Below, in pieces: positions 1-8,841 of a stretch of 64,000 nucleotides of DNA. The stretch's first letter is position 1, and each line of letters opens with the position of its first letter. The notes under the pieces were generated by a model, which saw only the letters and a program-made list of their open reading frames with translations, was not told where the DNA came from and searched no databases. Position numbers and translations under genes: made by a program. Source of the DNA: Rhodobacteraceae bacterium HTCC2083 (GTDB lineage Bacteria; Pseudomonadota; Alphaproteobacteria; Rhodobacterales; Rhodobacteraceae); NCBI GenBank assembly GCA_000156115.1, contig DS995276.1, positions 2,365,719-2,429,718 on the forward strand, written 5' to 3'.

Positions 1-48
1 ATTTGATACCGGATTGTGGGCCACGTTAAATATGCCGCTAAAAGGTCA
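1..48 (+). ncRNA. SAM-II riboswitch aptamer (5' end cut by window)
   Basis: The first bases carry the conserved SAM-II core: TTTGATACCGG, then GGCCACGTTAAA, then GCTAAAAGG, in the right order and spacing. In the known family (the metA motif of alphaproteobacteria) the GCCAC segment pairs with an upstream GTGG-like strand to form P1, and the GCTAAAAGG segment forms the pseudoknot. The 5' strand of P1 would lie just before base 1, so the aptamer is incomplete here. It stands 76 bases before the start of metZ, a classical SAM-II target, so S-adenosylmethionine feedback on methionine synthesis is expected. Confidence 0.82.
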
Positions 49-59
49 ATGCTCGGGAT

Positions 60-90
60 CCCCGTTTGCTTGACCGCAACGGGGTTTTTT
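60..90 (+). terminator. Rho-independent terminator between aptamer and metZ
   Basis: CCCCGTT at 60-66 pairs with AACGGGG at 78-84, followed by six T (85-90). It lies between the SAM-II core and the metZ start codon, so it could act as the expression platform (transcription attenuation) or end an upstream transcript. SAM-II is usually described as acting on translation, so an intrinsic terminator here is notable. Confidence 0.75.
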
Positions 91-123
91 CGTGGGGCAA
101 CGCCTTCGCGTATGGAGAACGAC

Positions 124-1305
124 ATGAGCAACGAGTGGAACACACGCACGAAATTGGTCCATAGCGGCAGCAAGCGCAGCCAGTGGAACGAAGTCAGCGA
201 AGCGATCTTTCTGACCCAAGGCTTTGTCTACGATACGGCCGAGCAAGCAGAAGCGCGCTTTATTAAAGCAGAGCCGGATGAATACATCTATGCGCGCTAC
301 GGTAATCCCACCGTTGCGATGTTCGAAGAACGCATGGCCGCGATTGAAGGCTGCGAAGACGGTTTCGCCACGGCCTCTGGCATGGCTGCCGTGAATGGCG
401 CGTTGATGGCGTTCTTGAGTGCAGGCGATCATGTGGTCGGCTCGCGCGCGCTTTTTGGGTCGTGTCTCTACATTCTGGATGAAGTCCTTCCGCGGATGGG
501 GGTTGAGGTCACCTTGGTCGATGGCCGCGATCTTGACGCTTGGAAAGCCGCGATCCGCGCCGACACCAAGTTGGTATTTTTCGAGACGATCTCGAATCCG
601 ACCTTGGAGGTTATCGATGTCACATCCGTCAGTGCAATGGCGCATGAGGTTGGGGCCATTGTCGTGGCCGACAATGTGTTTGCCACGCCTGTGTATTCTC
701 AGGTGATTGAGCAAGGCGTTGATATCGTGGTCTATTCCGCGACGAAACATATTGACGGACAAGGGCGCGCCCTTGGTGGGATCATCCTTGGATCGCACGA
801 ATTGATCCGTGGCAAGGTTGAGCCCTACATGAAGCACACAGGCGGTGCGATGAGCCCGTTTACCGCGTGGATTATGCTGAAAGGTCTAGAGACAATGGAC
901 CTGCGCGTGCGTGCCCAAAGCACGACAGCGGCAGCGCTTGCCGAGGCTTTGGACGGCCATCCCAAGCTCGCGCGTTTGATCTATCCCGGGCATGCCAGCC
1001 ATCCGCAGAACGATCTTGTGATGCGTCAGATGGGGAACGGTGGCACGATGCTATCAATGGATGTGAAGGGTGGCAAAGAAGCCGCTTTTCGCGCGCTGAA
1101 CGCACTGAAGATTGCATTGATATCCAACAATCTCGGTGATGCGAAAACTATCGCAACGCCACCTGCTGCGACAACGCATCAGCGTTTACCAGACGATCAA
1201 AAACAGTTGCTCGGGATCACGCCGGGTTTGATCCGTCTCAGCCTCGGCATCGAAGACAGCCAAGATGTGATCACGGATATTTTGCAGGCGCTAGAGCACG
1301 CATAG
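124..1305 (+). CDS. metZ: O-succinylhomoserine sulfhydrylase
   Basis: PLP enzyme of the Cys/Met-metabolism family (393 aa). It makes homocysteine from an activated homoserine and sulfide in the cytoplasmic methionine pathway. The N-terminus MSNEWNTRTKLVHSG is typical of MetZ, and the PLP lysine is in SATKHIDGQGR at about residue 208. The frame stays open upstream, but those codons run through the riboswitch and terminator, so the start at 124 is chosen. Expression is probably SAM-controlled by the upstream SAM-II element. Length and motifs fit the family; O-acetylhomoserine use cannot be excluded from sequence alone. Confidence 0.93.
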   Translation: MSNEWNTRTKLVHSGSKRSQWNEVSEAIFLTQGFVYDTAEQAEARFIKAEPDEYIYARYGNPTVAMFEERMAAIEGCEDGFATASGMAAVNGALMAFLSAGDHVVGSRALFGSCLYILDEVLPRMGVEVTLVDGRDLDAWKAAIRADTKLVFFETISNPTLEVIDVTSVSAMAHEVGAIVVADNVFATPVYSQVIEQGVDIVVYSATKHIDGQGRALGGIILGSHELIRGKVEPYMKHTGGAMSPFTAWIMLKGLETMDLRVRAQSTTAAALAEALDGHPKLARLIYPGHASHPQNDLVMRQMGNGGTMLSMDVKGGKEAAFRALNALKIALISNNLGDAKTIATPPAATTHQRLPDDQKQLLGITPGLIRLSLGIEDSQDVITDILQALEHA

Positions 1306-1316
1306 ATTTAACGCTC

Positions 1317-2108
1317 TCAGCTTGTGTGCCCATAAAAGCCAAGCCGCTCTTCGTCTGTGAACATTGCGCCGGGTGTTTCGAAGTAAGTCAAAACACTGAC
1401 CACGCGCGGGCGCTCGCCGATCGCTGGCGTTACGCAATGGGGCGTGTTCACGCCGCGAAATACATTCAAAGTTCCTGCCGCTGCATCAAGGGCTTGCACG
1501 TCGGGATCTTCACCGCGCACCAGTTTTTCGACACCGGCATGGTTGGGATCATCCGCGCTACGCAGATCGGTGCGGTACAGAAATGTGCTGCCCTTTATCG
1601 GGGCTTGCAGCAATAAGGTCGTCGTAAATTGGGACCGATCAAAGTGCCAGTTCAGCCCTTGCCCGTCGCGGTAGGCTATAACGTTCAAACCAGCGAGCGG
1701 ATCAGCCATGGGGTAAAGTGCTGCGCGCCGCATGACTGCGGACAGAAAACTGACAAAGGGTTGCCAATCATAGATCTGGCGCACGGGCGTGTCGGAAACC
1801 TGATTGCTGCAAAGCGTAAGGTTGGACGTTGAGAACTCTGTGTAAAGCGGCGAATCTGCTGCGACATCGGGGATAGATTTTTTGAAATAAATGTTGTGTT
1901 TGCGCTCGTGGCGAAAGGCTTCTGTGTCGAACTTGGGAAGTACGTAGTCGAGCGTTCGCGCAATCGGAGCTGGGTGCATAAAGGCCTCAAGGTTGAACAT
2001 ACCGTCCGCTTTTAGATCCGCTTGGCAACGTTTTACAAGGTCTGCGTATGCCGCGCTGTCGGGCTGATCGAGCGGGTAACGCTCAAGATCAAGAATATCG
2101 TGCATCAT
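1317..2108 (-). CDS. Fe(II)/2-oxoglutarate-dependent oxygenase
   Basis: A 263-residue protein with the facial-triad pattern of 2OG-Fe(II) dioxygenases: HFD at about residues 155-157, a distal His in NTPHCVTP (about 224), and the 2OG-binding Arg in the following ERPRVVSVLTYF. The HxD carboxylate is present, which favours hydroxylation; related BesD/HalD-type amino-acid halogenases have Gly there. No signal peptide is seen, so it is probably cytoplasmic and acts on a small molecule such as an amino acid. It converges on metZ with an 11-base gap. The substrate is unknown. Confidence 0.75.
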   Translation of the reverse strand: MMHDILDLERYPLDQPDSAAYADLVKRCQADLKADGMFNLEAFMHPAPIARTLDYVLPKFDTEAFRHERKHNIYFKKSIPDVAADSPLYTEFSTSNLTLCSNQVSDTPVRQIYDWQPFVSFLSAVMRRAALYPMADPLAGLNVIAYRDGQGLNWHFDRSQFTTTLLLQAPIKGSTFLYRTDLRSADDPNHAGVEKLVRGEDPDVQALDAAAGTLNVFRGVNTPHCVTPAIGERPRVVSVLTYFETPGAMFTDEERLGFYGHTS

Positions 2109-2242
2109 GCAAACTCCTAAAGTCTCGGCACTCTCGCGAAGCGCTTAAGGTTAGGCAATACGCAAATCACTCCAAAACCTGTCGTGTTTGGCTGCATTGC
2201 CTTCGCGTTTTCGTGGGCTGCTTTCTTTATTGCATAGGAAAC

Positions 2243-2270
2243 TGTGTAAAATCACATATATAAGGTGTGA
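2243..2270 (+). promoter_or_regulatory. Overlapping dyads upstream of folE2
   Basis: Two overlapping inverted repeats precede folE2: TGTG-N6-CACA (2243-2256) and TCACA-N9-TGTGA (2252-2270), 23 bases before the start codon, in an AT-rich stretch. They look like a regulator site. In other bacteria folE2 is often Zur-controlled, but this is not an obvious Zur box. Confidence 0.35.
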
Positions 2271-2292
2271 CACTGCTCTTGGGGGGCAAGAG

Positions 2293-3387
2293 ATGAATAT
2301 CCAGACTGACGTCAATGGCGACACCAAAACGGACACGAAAGACGCGAAAGCGGCGTTGGACGTATTGCTGGATTGGGCAAGTCGGGCCAGCTCAAAAGAG
2401 ATCACAGCGCTTGATCCCCGTTTGCGCGAGCTTCTCGGTGAAAATGCGGGCCGTGAGCTGAACAATATCTACCCCGAAGACTTCAAAAGTGATGCCGCTT
2501 ACAAAGCGACGCTGCCGGACCTGCAAAATGGGCCAAGTTCGCTTATTCGCGGTTCCAAGCAGCTTATCCAGCATGTTGGTATCTCAAATTTCCGCCTGCC
2601 GATCCGCTTTCACACCAAACACGGTGACGATTTGACGCTCGAAACATCTGTAACCGGTACAGTCAGCTTGGGCGCGGACAAGAAGGGCATCAACATGTCG
2701 CGTATCATGCGCACGTTCTATCGCCATGCGGAGCAAACCTTTAGCTTCGACGTGATCGAGGATGCGCTGGATGACTATAAATCCGATTTGGAAAGCTTTG
2801 ATGCGCGACTTCAGATGCGGTTCTCGTTCCCTGTGAAAATCGAAAGTCTGCGTTCTGGTCTGACGGGCTATCAATATTATGATATCGCTTTGGAATTGGC
2901 GGAACAAAATGGTGTGCGTCAGAAATTCATGCATGTGGATTATGTGTATTCGTCTACGTGTCCTTGTTCGCTTGAGCTCAGTGAACATGCGCGTCGCGAG
3001 CGTGGGCAACTCGCAACACCGCATTCGCAACGCTCGGTTGCACGCATTTCTGTGGAGCTGATTGGCAAACAAATCCTATGGTTTGAGGATCTGATCGAGC
3101 ACTGCCGCAAAGCCGTTCCGACGGAAACGCAAGTCATGGTGAAACGCGAGGACGAGCAAGCCTTCGCAGAGCTGAACGCCGCAAATCCGATTTTCGTGGA
3201 AGACGCCGCGCGTTTGTTTTGTGAGCAACTATTACAAGATAACCGTATCGGGGATTTCCGTGTTGTCGCCTCGCATCAAGAAAGCTTGCATAGCCACGAT
3301 GCTGTCAGCGTATTGACCGAAGGGTCGAGTTTTGCGGCGACCAGCCTTGATCCCAAACTGTTCAGTACGCTTTTTCACGTTGGATAA
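2293..3387 (+). CDS. folE2: GTP cyclohydrolase FolE2 (type IB)
   Basis: Catalyses GTP to 7,8-dihydroneopterin triphosphate, the first step of folate (and preQ) synthesis, with a non-zinc-specific metal. 364 aa. The GCYH-IB signature DKKGINMSR is in the middle, and the metal cysteine region STCPCS is at about residues 222-226. The frame extends further upstream with no ribosome site; ATG 2293 follows GGGGGGCAAGAG, a reasonable Shine-Dalgarno region. The later folate genes folB and folP lie 12 kb away in the same window, so folE2 is not in their operon. Confidence 0.93.
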   Translation: MNIQTDVNGDTKTDTKDAKAALDVLLDWASRASSKEITALDPRLRELLGENAGRELNNIYPEDFKSDAAYKATLPDLQNGPSSLIRGSKQLIQHVGISNFRLPIRFHTKHGDDLTLETSVTGTVSLGADKKGINMSRIMRTFYRHAEQTFSFDVIEDALDDYKSDLESFDARLQMRFSFPVKIESLRSGLTGYQYYDIALELAEQNGVRQKFMHVDYVYSSTCPCSLELSEHARRERGQLATPHSQRSVARISVELIGKQILWFEDLIEHCRKAVPTETQVMVKREDEQAFAELNAANPIFVEDAARLFCEQLLQDNRIGDFRVVASHQESLHSHDAVSVLTEGSSFAATSLDPKLFSTLFHVG

Positions 3388-3463
3388 GCTTTGCTGCGAG
3401 TGCATTGCTGCATTGCAGTATTAACAAAGATACTCAACTATCAATAACTTAGATCACGCCCTA

Positions 3464-3469
3464 TATAAT
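3464..3469 (+). promoter_or_regulatory. Candidate -10 box (TATAAT) for the DUF1127 gene
   Basis: A perfect TATAAT stands 33 bases before the ATG of the small DUF1127 gene. No clear -35 is seen, so the assignment rests on the -10 and its position alone. Confidence 0.4.
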
Positions 3470-3502
3470 TCTCAACAGAGCTTATAACGATTGAGGTTTC
3501 AC

Positions 3503-3730
3503 ATGGCTGTTCTCGACTTTGGCGCAACAAGCGCATCTTCTCCCGCTTCTGCATCTTTCTTTAAGCGCGCCGGCGCACACATCATGGACGCGCTCACAAG
3601 CTTTGCACATGCACGTGCGCGTACTGCTGAATTGCAATATTACATGGACATGAGCGACGAACAGCTTGCGGCTAAAGGCTTGCGCCGTGATGAAATCGCG
3701 CAGCATGTTTTCCGCGACATGTTCATCTAA
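3503..3730 (+). CDS. DUF1127 (YjiS-like) small protein
   Basis: A 75-residue protein ending in the DUF1127 pattern MDMSDEQLAAKGLRRDEIAQHVF. The start is ATG 3503, preceded by GAGGTTT. Small DUF1127 proteins of alphaproteobacteria are Arg-rich; some bind RNA and influence small-RNA turnover and phosphate or stress responses. That is family knowledge, not visible here. It lies alone between folE2 and trkH with its own likely promoter. Confidence 0.8.
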   Translation: MAVLDFGATSASSPASASFFKRAGAHIMDALTSFAHARARTAELQYYMDMSDEQLAAKGLRRDEIAQHVFRDMFI

Positions 3731-3815
3731 AAAAGTAATCACTGGAGCAATCCGCGCGGCCATGGTGCGCGCGGGTGCTTGACAGGGCAGGGGTGCTCGG
3801 CCAAGCCTGCGCTTT

Positions 3816-5264
3816 ATGTTGGACCTGCGCCCAGTTGGATATGTGATCGGCCTTTTGGTCATGATGCTTGGGATGGCGATGCTGCTCCCTTTGCTCGTAG
3901 ATCTGGCCGAAGCACGCGGGCATTGGCCTGCGTTTTTACAAAGCGCTCTGATCACCGGTCTTGTCGGTGGCCTTGTCGCACTTTCCTGCTCAAACGGTGT
4001 CAAAGAAGGTCTGAGCATTCAGCAAACCTTCTTGCTGACAACGGGCGTATGGCTCGCTTTGCCTGTGTTTGGCGCTTTGCCATTCATGTTTGGCGAGACA
4101 GAACTGCGCTTTGTGGATGCGTTTTTTGAGGCAATGTCGGGCCTTACCACAACCGGCTCTACAGTTATTTCTGGTCTTGATGAATTGCCCAAGGGCCTGC
4201 TTCTTTGGCGCGGTTTGATGCAGTGGCTAGGCGGTGTTGGTATCATTGTTGTAGCGATGGTGTTCCTGCCCGAGTTACGCGTCGGTGGTATGCAAATCTT
4301 CCGTGTGGAAGGCTTTGATACTATGGGAAAAATCCTGCCGCGCGCCACAGCGATTGCCTCGCAAATTTCCTACATCTACGTCGGCATTTCTCTCGTTTGT
4401 GCGGTGACCTACATGCTTCTCGGCATGAATGCGTTTGATGCCAGCGTTCATGCGATGACCACGGTCGCGACGGGGGGCTTTGCAAATTATGATGCCTCTT
4501 TCGGGCCGTTCTCGGGATCCATCGAATATGCGGCGGCGCTGTTTATGGTGCTCGCAGCACTGCCGTTCGTGCGGTATGTGCAATTGCTCAACGGCAATCA
4601 AACCGCCGTCTTCAAAGACGCCCAAGTACGTGGTTTCATGATGACCATCGCTTTCTTAGTGGTGCTCTGCGCGGCGGTGCTCGCTCTTGGTCAAGATCGT
4701 GCGTTCGAGCCTGCATTCAGGCGTGCGCTGTTTAACATCGTCTCTATCGTTTCGGGCACGGGCTACGCGAGCGCGGATTACATGCTTTGGGGGCCGTTCT
4801 TAATCTCGCTCTTCTTTTTCGCTGGTCTCATTGGCGGTTGCGCTGGATCGACGGCCTGTTCGGTGAAGATCTTCCGCTACCAGCTTTTGTTTGCATCAAT
4901 CCGCACACAAATGCGCCGGATCCATTCGCCAAACGGCGTGTTCTCGCCCCGATATGAGGGCCGCACGGTCAGTGAAGACGTCCTAAGCTCCGTCATGTCA
5001 TTTTTCGTTTTCTTTGTGGTGACACTTGGACTTTTGGCCGTCGCCCTAAGCATGACGGGCCTTGATTTGGTCACTGCCTTGTCCGGCGCGTCAGCGGCTT
5101 TGGCGAACATTGGCCCCGGTTTAGGGCCAGAAATTGGACCAGCAGGCAACTACGGCGGCCTGAACGACGCCGCGAAATGGCTTTTGGCGTTTGGCATGTT
5201 GATCGGGCGTTTAGAATTACTGGCGGTCTACGCCATCCTCACAGTTGGATTTTGGAGAGGCTGA
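3816..5264 (+). CDS. trkH: TrkH/KtrB family potassium transporter subunit
   Basis: Inner-membrane K+ translocating subunit (482 aa, about 10 hydrophobic segments plus re-entrant P-loops). The four selectivity-filter repeats are visible: SGLTTTGST, TTVATGGFA, VSGTGYAS and ANIGPGLG. It needs a cytoplasmic TrkA/KtrA partner, which is not in this window. It is followed one base later by an AruI-like ThDP enzyme, so the two are probably co-transcribed, though no functional link is obvious. The ribosome site before ATG 3816 is weak. Confidence 0.92.
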   Translation: MLDLRPVGYVIGLLVMMLGMAMLLPLLVDLAEARGHWPAFLQSALITGLVGGLVALSCSNGVKEGLSIQQTFLLTTGVWLALPVFGALPFMFGETELRFVDAFFEAMSGLTTTGSTVISGLDELPKGLLLWRGLMQWLGGVGIIVVAMVFLPELRVGGMQIFRVEGFDTMGKILPRATAIASQISYIYVGISLVCAVTYMLLGMNAFDASVHAMTTVATGGFANYDASFGPFSGSIEYAAALFMVLAALPFVRYVQLLNGNQTAVFKDAQVRGFMMTIAFLVVLCAAVLALGQDRAFEPAFRRALFNIVSIVSGTGYASADYMLWGPFLISLFFFAGLIGGCAGSTACSVKIFRYQLLFASIRTQMRRIHSPNGVFSPRYEGRTVSEDVLSSVMSFFVFFVVTLGLLAVALSMTGLDLVTALSGASAALANIGPGLGPEIGPAGNYGGLNDAAKWLLAFGMLIGRLELLAVYAILTVGFWRG

Positions 5265-5265
5265 T

Positions 5266-6861
5266 ATGCCACAAAGACCTCTAGGTGCCCAGATTTCGCA
5301 CATGCTAAAAGCGCGCGGCGTGGATGTGATTTTCGGCATTCCCGGCGTGCATAATGTCGAAATGTATCGCGGTATCGAAGAGGCGGGCATCACCCATATC
5401 CTTGCGCGCCACGAGCAGGGTGCGGGCTTTATGGCAGATGGCTATGCGCGCGCGACAGGTAAGGCGGGTGTCGCCTATGTGATCACCGGGCCGGGTCTGT
5501 GCAACACGATGACGCCATTGGGGCAGGCCTATTCAGACGGCGTGCCGGTACTGGCGATTTCGTCTTGTTTGGATGAAACATCCGCGACACGCGGGCAATT
5601 GCACCAGATGTTGGATCAAGCGGGGGCCGCGCGTACGGTTTGTGAGTGGTCCGAAGAGGCGCGCTCCGCCTCCGCTGCGTATCACCTGATTGATCGTGCG
5701 TTCACAGAGTTTGCGACAGCGCGCCCGCGTTCCAAACACATTCAGGTGCCGATTGCTTTGGCGGGCAGCCTCGCCGATGATGCGCCTTCGATATTACCGA
5801 GACCTGCAAAACCGCAGCCCCCTCAGACGCAATTGACGCAAGCGATTACTATGATCCTAGCAGCGCAAAAACCGATCTTCGTGTTTGGCGGTGGTGCGGT
5901 TGCAGGCGCGGATGTGGTGGGCAATTTGCTGTGTATGACGGGCGCTGCGAGTTTCACGACATATGCGGGGCGCGGGGTCGTGCCAGTTGGAGCCCCTTTG
6001 GATTTTGGCAGCACCTTAGCACGTTCGGATAGCGCTGCAGTGTTCGCGCAAGCAGATCTCGTGATCGCCGTTGGCACAGAGCTTGCGGAAGTGGATCTAT
6101 GGCGCAGCGATCTTGGACATAATTGCCCGATGATCCGCGTTGATCTGGACCCGAGCGTTTTGGTGCAAGGCAAGGCAGATGACCTGTTGATCCAAGGCGA
6201 TGCAGAAGCATTTTTACGCGCTTTGGCAATTTCAATCCCTGCACGTGTGGATAATCGCGATCCGTGTTGGGACGCGGATGTAGTGACTTCTGCCCGTGCG
6301 CGTTGGCGTGCGGAAACTGATGCGGAGCGGCCGGGTATTGTGCCAATCTGCGACGCACTTAAAGATGCGCTGCCAGAAGAAACGATGTTCTTTTCAGATA
6401 TGACCCAATTTGCCTATGTGGCCAAAGAAATATGGGACATGCCAAAGCCCGCGCATTGGCATCACCCCTTTGGATTCGGCACGCTTGGCTATGCATTGCC
6501 CGCTGCGATTGGTGGCAAGATTGGGGGCGGGGATCAACCCGTTGTGGCAATCGCGGGGGACTATGGGTTCCAGTACACGTTGCAAGAATTGGGGGTCGCG
6601 GTCGAGCTTGGGCTGAGTTTGCCGATTATTTTGTGGGACAATGGCAAGCTGAAAGAGATTGAGGATAGTATGGTGCGCAGTCAGATTGCTCCCAACGCGG
6701 TCGTCGCGCGCAATCCTGACTTTTGCAAATTGGCGGAAGCCTACGGAGCTGCAAGCGCGCGCCCCGCAAATCTAGCCGAATTGTCAGAGGTCATGAAAAA
6801 AGCGCTGGCCCAACGCGGACCAACGCTTGTTCATGTGACGCCAGAAATTTTGGGCGGCTGA
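5266..6861 (+). CDS. ThDP-dependent enzyme, AruI-like (5-guanidino-2-oxopentanoate decarboxylase-like)
   Basis: A 531-residue acetolactate-synthase-fold enzyme. The N-terminal Pyr domain holds the ThDP-activating Glu in RHEQGAGFMADGYARATGK, then comes the central domain, then the PP domain with GDYGFQ and LWDNGK as the metal/ThDP motif. The N-terminal wording (FGIPGVHNVEMYRGI) matches AruI-type decarboxylases of arginine transamination catabolism better than true IlvB, and no small subunit is adjacent. The start ATG 5266 is one base after the trkH stop. The substrate is inferred by resemblance only; other 2-oxo acids are possible. Confidence 0.72.
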   Translation: MPQRPLGAQISHMLKARGVDVIFGIPGVHNVEMYRGIEEAGITHILARHEQGAGFMADGYARATGKAGVAYVITGPGLCNTMTPLGQAYSDGVPVLAISSCLDETSATRGQLHQMLDQAGAARTVCEWSEEARSASAAYHLIDRAFTEFATARPRSKHIQVPIALAGSLADDAPSILPRPAKPQPPQTQLTQAITMILAAQKPIFVFGGGAVAGADVVGNLLCMTGAASFTTYAGRGVVPVGAPLDFGSTLARSDSAAVFAQADLVIAVGTELAEVDLWRSDLGHNCPMIRVDLDPSVLVQGKADDLLIQGDAEAFLRALAISIPARVDNRDPCWDADVVTSARARWRAETDAERPGIVPICDALKDALPEETMFFSDMTQFAYVAKEIWDMPKPAHWHHPFGFGTLGYALPAAIGGKIGGGDQPVVAIAGDYGFQYTLQELGVAVELGLSLPIILWDNGKLKEIEDSMVRSQIAPNAVVARNPDFCKLAEAYGAASARPANLAELSEVMKKALAQRGPTLVHVTPEILGG

Positions 6862-6863
6862 AG

Positions 6864-8606
6864 CTACTCCCAGCAGCTGACCAAGACGGTCATGTCTGCT
6901 GCAAGGCTCGCCAAATCTTCCGTGGGCAGTGCAACACTTTGAGTGGCTTCAGCCGTCTCAACGCCCGCATCTGACAGCATTACGGCGATCACGCTGTTGG
7001 GGACAGAAAAACCAACGCCCGCTGGCAATGCGCGGCTTTTCATTTCTTTGGGGGCGAGCATGCCGATGATTGCGCCTGCGGTATCCAGCACTGGACCGCC
7101 AACATCACCTGACATCGCTTCCATTTCAAGGCGATTAAGGGTGGTTTCCCCGCCGAGTCCACGTAGATCTGCTAGCCTGCCGAAGGTTAGCGTGGGTGCA
7201 TTCAAAGCGCCCTCAAACGGGTAGCCTGCAACCGCGACCTCGGTTTTCAAGCGTGGCTGACCATTTCGAAAATTCGCGATGCCTGCTGGCGCAAGCATTT
7301 CGTCGGGGCGCAATAGTGCCAAGCCATTGGCATCGTCCGTTGCGCTGATTTGCGCGTCATAGTCGCCTTCTATGGTGATCCGATTGCATGATTGCACTGC
7401 ATCCAAGGAGGTCAAAGTCGCCCCGTTGGAGGACACGTAAAAGCCGCTGCGTGACAGCTTGGGTGTGCGTATCTTCAAGCCTGAAACCAGATCAATCGCC
7501 TGCAACTCATCCATGCCCGCGGTCGGGTCCAGAACGCCCTCAAGACGGGTGAAATTGATCTGCATTTCCCTCAAAAGACGCGTGCGTCGCTCTTCATCAC
7601 CAGTAGGCCAGATCAGCATGAAGCCTTTGACGTGACCGTCTTTCAAGCTCGCCTCTGTGTGGGAGATAAAGCTGTCGTTCTCGCCAATCAGCGCAAAGTC
7701 GTTTTTGTTGCGTTTGCGTTCGCCATCAAGGGGTACGGTTTCGAGTGTTTGTAGGATATCATACAGACCGAACAGCGTGTTTTGATCACCTGTTTGGCTG
7801 ATTAGGATGACTTTCGCACCTTCCACAAAGCCAGTACCCTCATAATGGGAGAAGGGCGACTCATAACGATCAAACGTGACCGCGCTCGTGGGCAAGGCAA
7901 TTTCGATACCCGCATCCGTGTCCTCGACAAAACGTAGATCCAAACTATCCAACACAGCATTATACTGCTGGAACAATACAAGCCGTTGTTTCGTGGTCAG
8001 AATACCAGTTTTTTCAAAGTTATTCGACTCTTGCCACGCGGCCATGGAATTTCGCGTGCCACGCCCGAAAGAACCATCAATTGCAGCGTTGTAAAACCCA
8101 GCCCATTGCAAAGCGATCTGGAGGTTTTTCTTCGCATCACGCGACAGGGCCGCTTCGCTTACGTGGGCCTCGCGGGGTGTTTCGTCTGACACTTCTGGTT
8201 TCTGCGCGGGGGCAGGAGCTTCTACGACTGTTTCAGCCTCGCTGGAGAGGGCTGGTGCCAAAGGCGTGACATTCAAAAGATTCGCACCGACGGGCCAGAA
8301 TTGCTGACGAAATGCAGCGGAGAAAGCGATGAAACTATCACGTGGAATGCGGCCTTCATCGCGGTAATTGCGCAAGACCGATGCCGCGTCTTCTGGTGAA
8401 TACGGCCCAAGCGCGACGGCGTACCATCCACCGCCGAGCGAGAAGCCGTTCACATCAGGCAGTGCTGCTGCAAAAGAGCGCGCGCGGCTTTCCGCAGCAT
8501 TCAAGCTCGGTTGTGCTTCAATCTGCACCCATGCGGCGTCTTGCGCATAGGCGGAGCGCAGGGCTGCGAAAAAGATCAAAACGAAAGAAAGAAAAATGCG
8601 CTTCAT
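6864..8606 (-). CDS. Secreted peptidoglycan-binding, trypsin-fold pseudo-protease
   Basis: 580 aa. ATG 8606 gives a clear signal peptide (MKRIFLSFVLIFFAALRSAYAQ); an earlier in-frame start would spoil it. After it come a SPOR-like segment (about 35-110), a peptidoglycan_binding_1 repeat (AALSRDAKKNLQIALQWAGFYNAAIDG region), and a C-terminal trypsin-like domain. The catalytic motifs are altered: the His motif reads LTSLDAV (Asp for His), the Asp motif reads ANGLALLR (Gly for Asp), and the Ser motif reads SGDVGGP (Val for Ser, about residue 502). It is therefore likely a periplasmic cell-wall-binding scaffold, not a protease. It converges on the AruI-like gene. Confidence 0.75.
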   Translation of the reverse strand: MKRIFLSFVLIFFAALRSAYAQDAAWVQIEAQPSLNAAESRARSFAAALPDVNGFSLGGGWYAVALGPYSPEDAASVLRNYRDEGRIPRDSFIAFSAAFRQQFWPVGANLLNVTPLAPALSSEAETVVEAPAPAQKPEVSDETPREAHVSEAALSRDAKKNLQIALQWAGFYNAAIDGSFGRGTRNSMAAWQESNNFEKTGILTTKQRLVLFQQYNAVLDSLDLRFVEDTDAGIEIALPTSAVTFDRYESPFSHYEGTGFVEGAKVILISQTGDQNTLFGLYDILQTLETVPLDGERKRNKNDFALIGENDSFISHTEASLKDGHVKGFMLIWPTGDEERRTRLLREMQINFTRLEGVLDPTAGMDELQAIDLVSGLKIRTPKLSRSGFYVSSNGATLTSLDAVQSCNRITIEGDYDAQISATDDANGLALLRPDEMLAPAGIANFRNGQPRLKTEVAVAGYPFEGALNAPTLTFGRLADLRGLGGETTLNRLEMEAMSGDVGGPVLDTAGAIIGMLAPKEMKSRALPAGVGFSVPNSVIAVMLSDAGVETAEATQSVALPTEDLASLAADMTVLVSCWE

Positions 8607-8841
8607 GGAAGTAGCCTCGTAAAACGAACTGCTGGACATGGTTTTTGAATTCACGTGTGTATCGTTCTGCCTTAGGGGCAGATTAAGCGTGGTTTTCGGC
8701 AATTTTTAACGAATAGTCCACAGGATATGCACAACATTCTCATGAAAAACACCGTATGTTGATTGATTGACCCTCGCGGATGCAGAGGCTAATCAATCCC
8801 AAAGGCGCGCGGTGCGTGCGATCTATCTGGCGGCGACTGTG

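Noticed and set aside
16-123. N-terminal extension of MetZ by 36 residues
   Set aside because: It would translate the SAM-II core and the terminator; family members begin at MSNEW.
46-837. Long minus-strand open frame (263 codons) opposite metZ
   Set aside because: Composition and lack of any motif or ribosome site show it is the antisense shadow of metZ.
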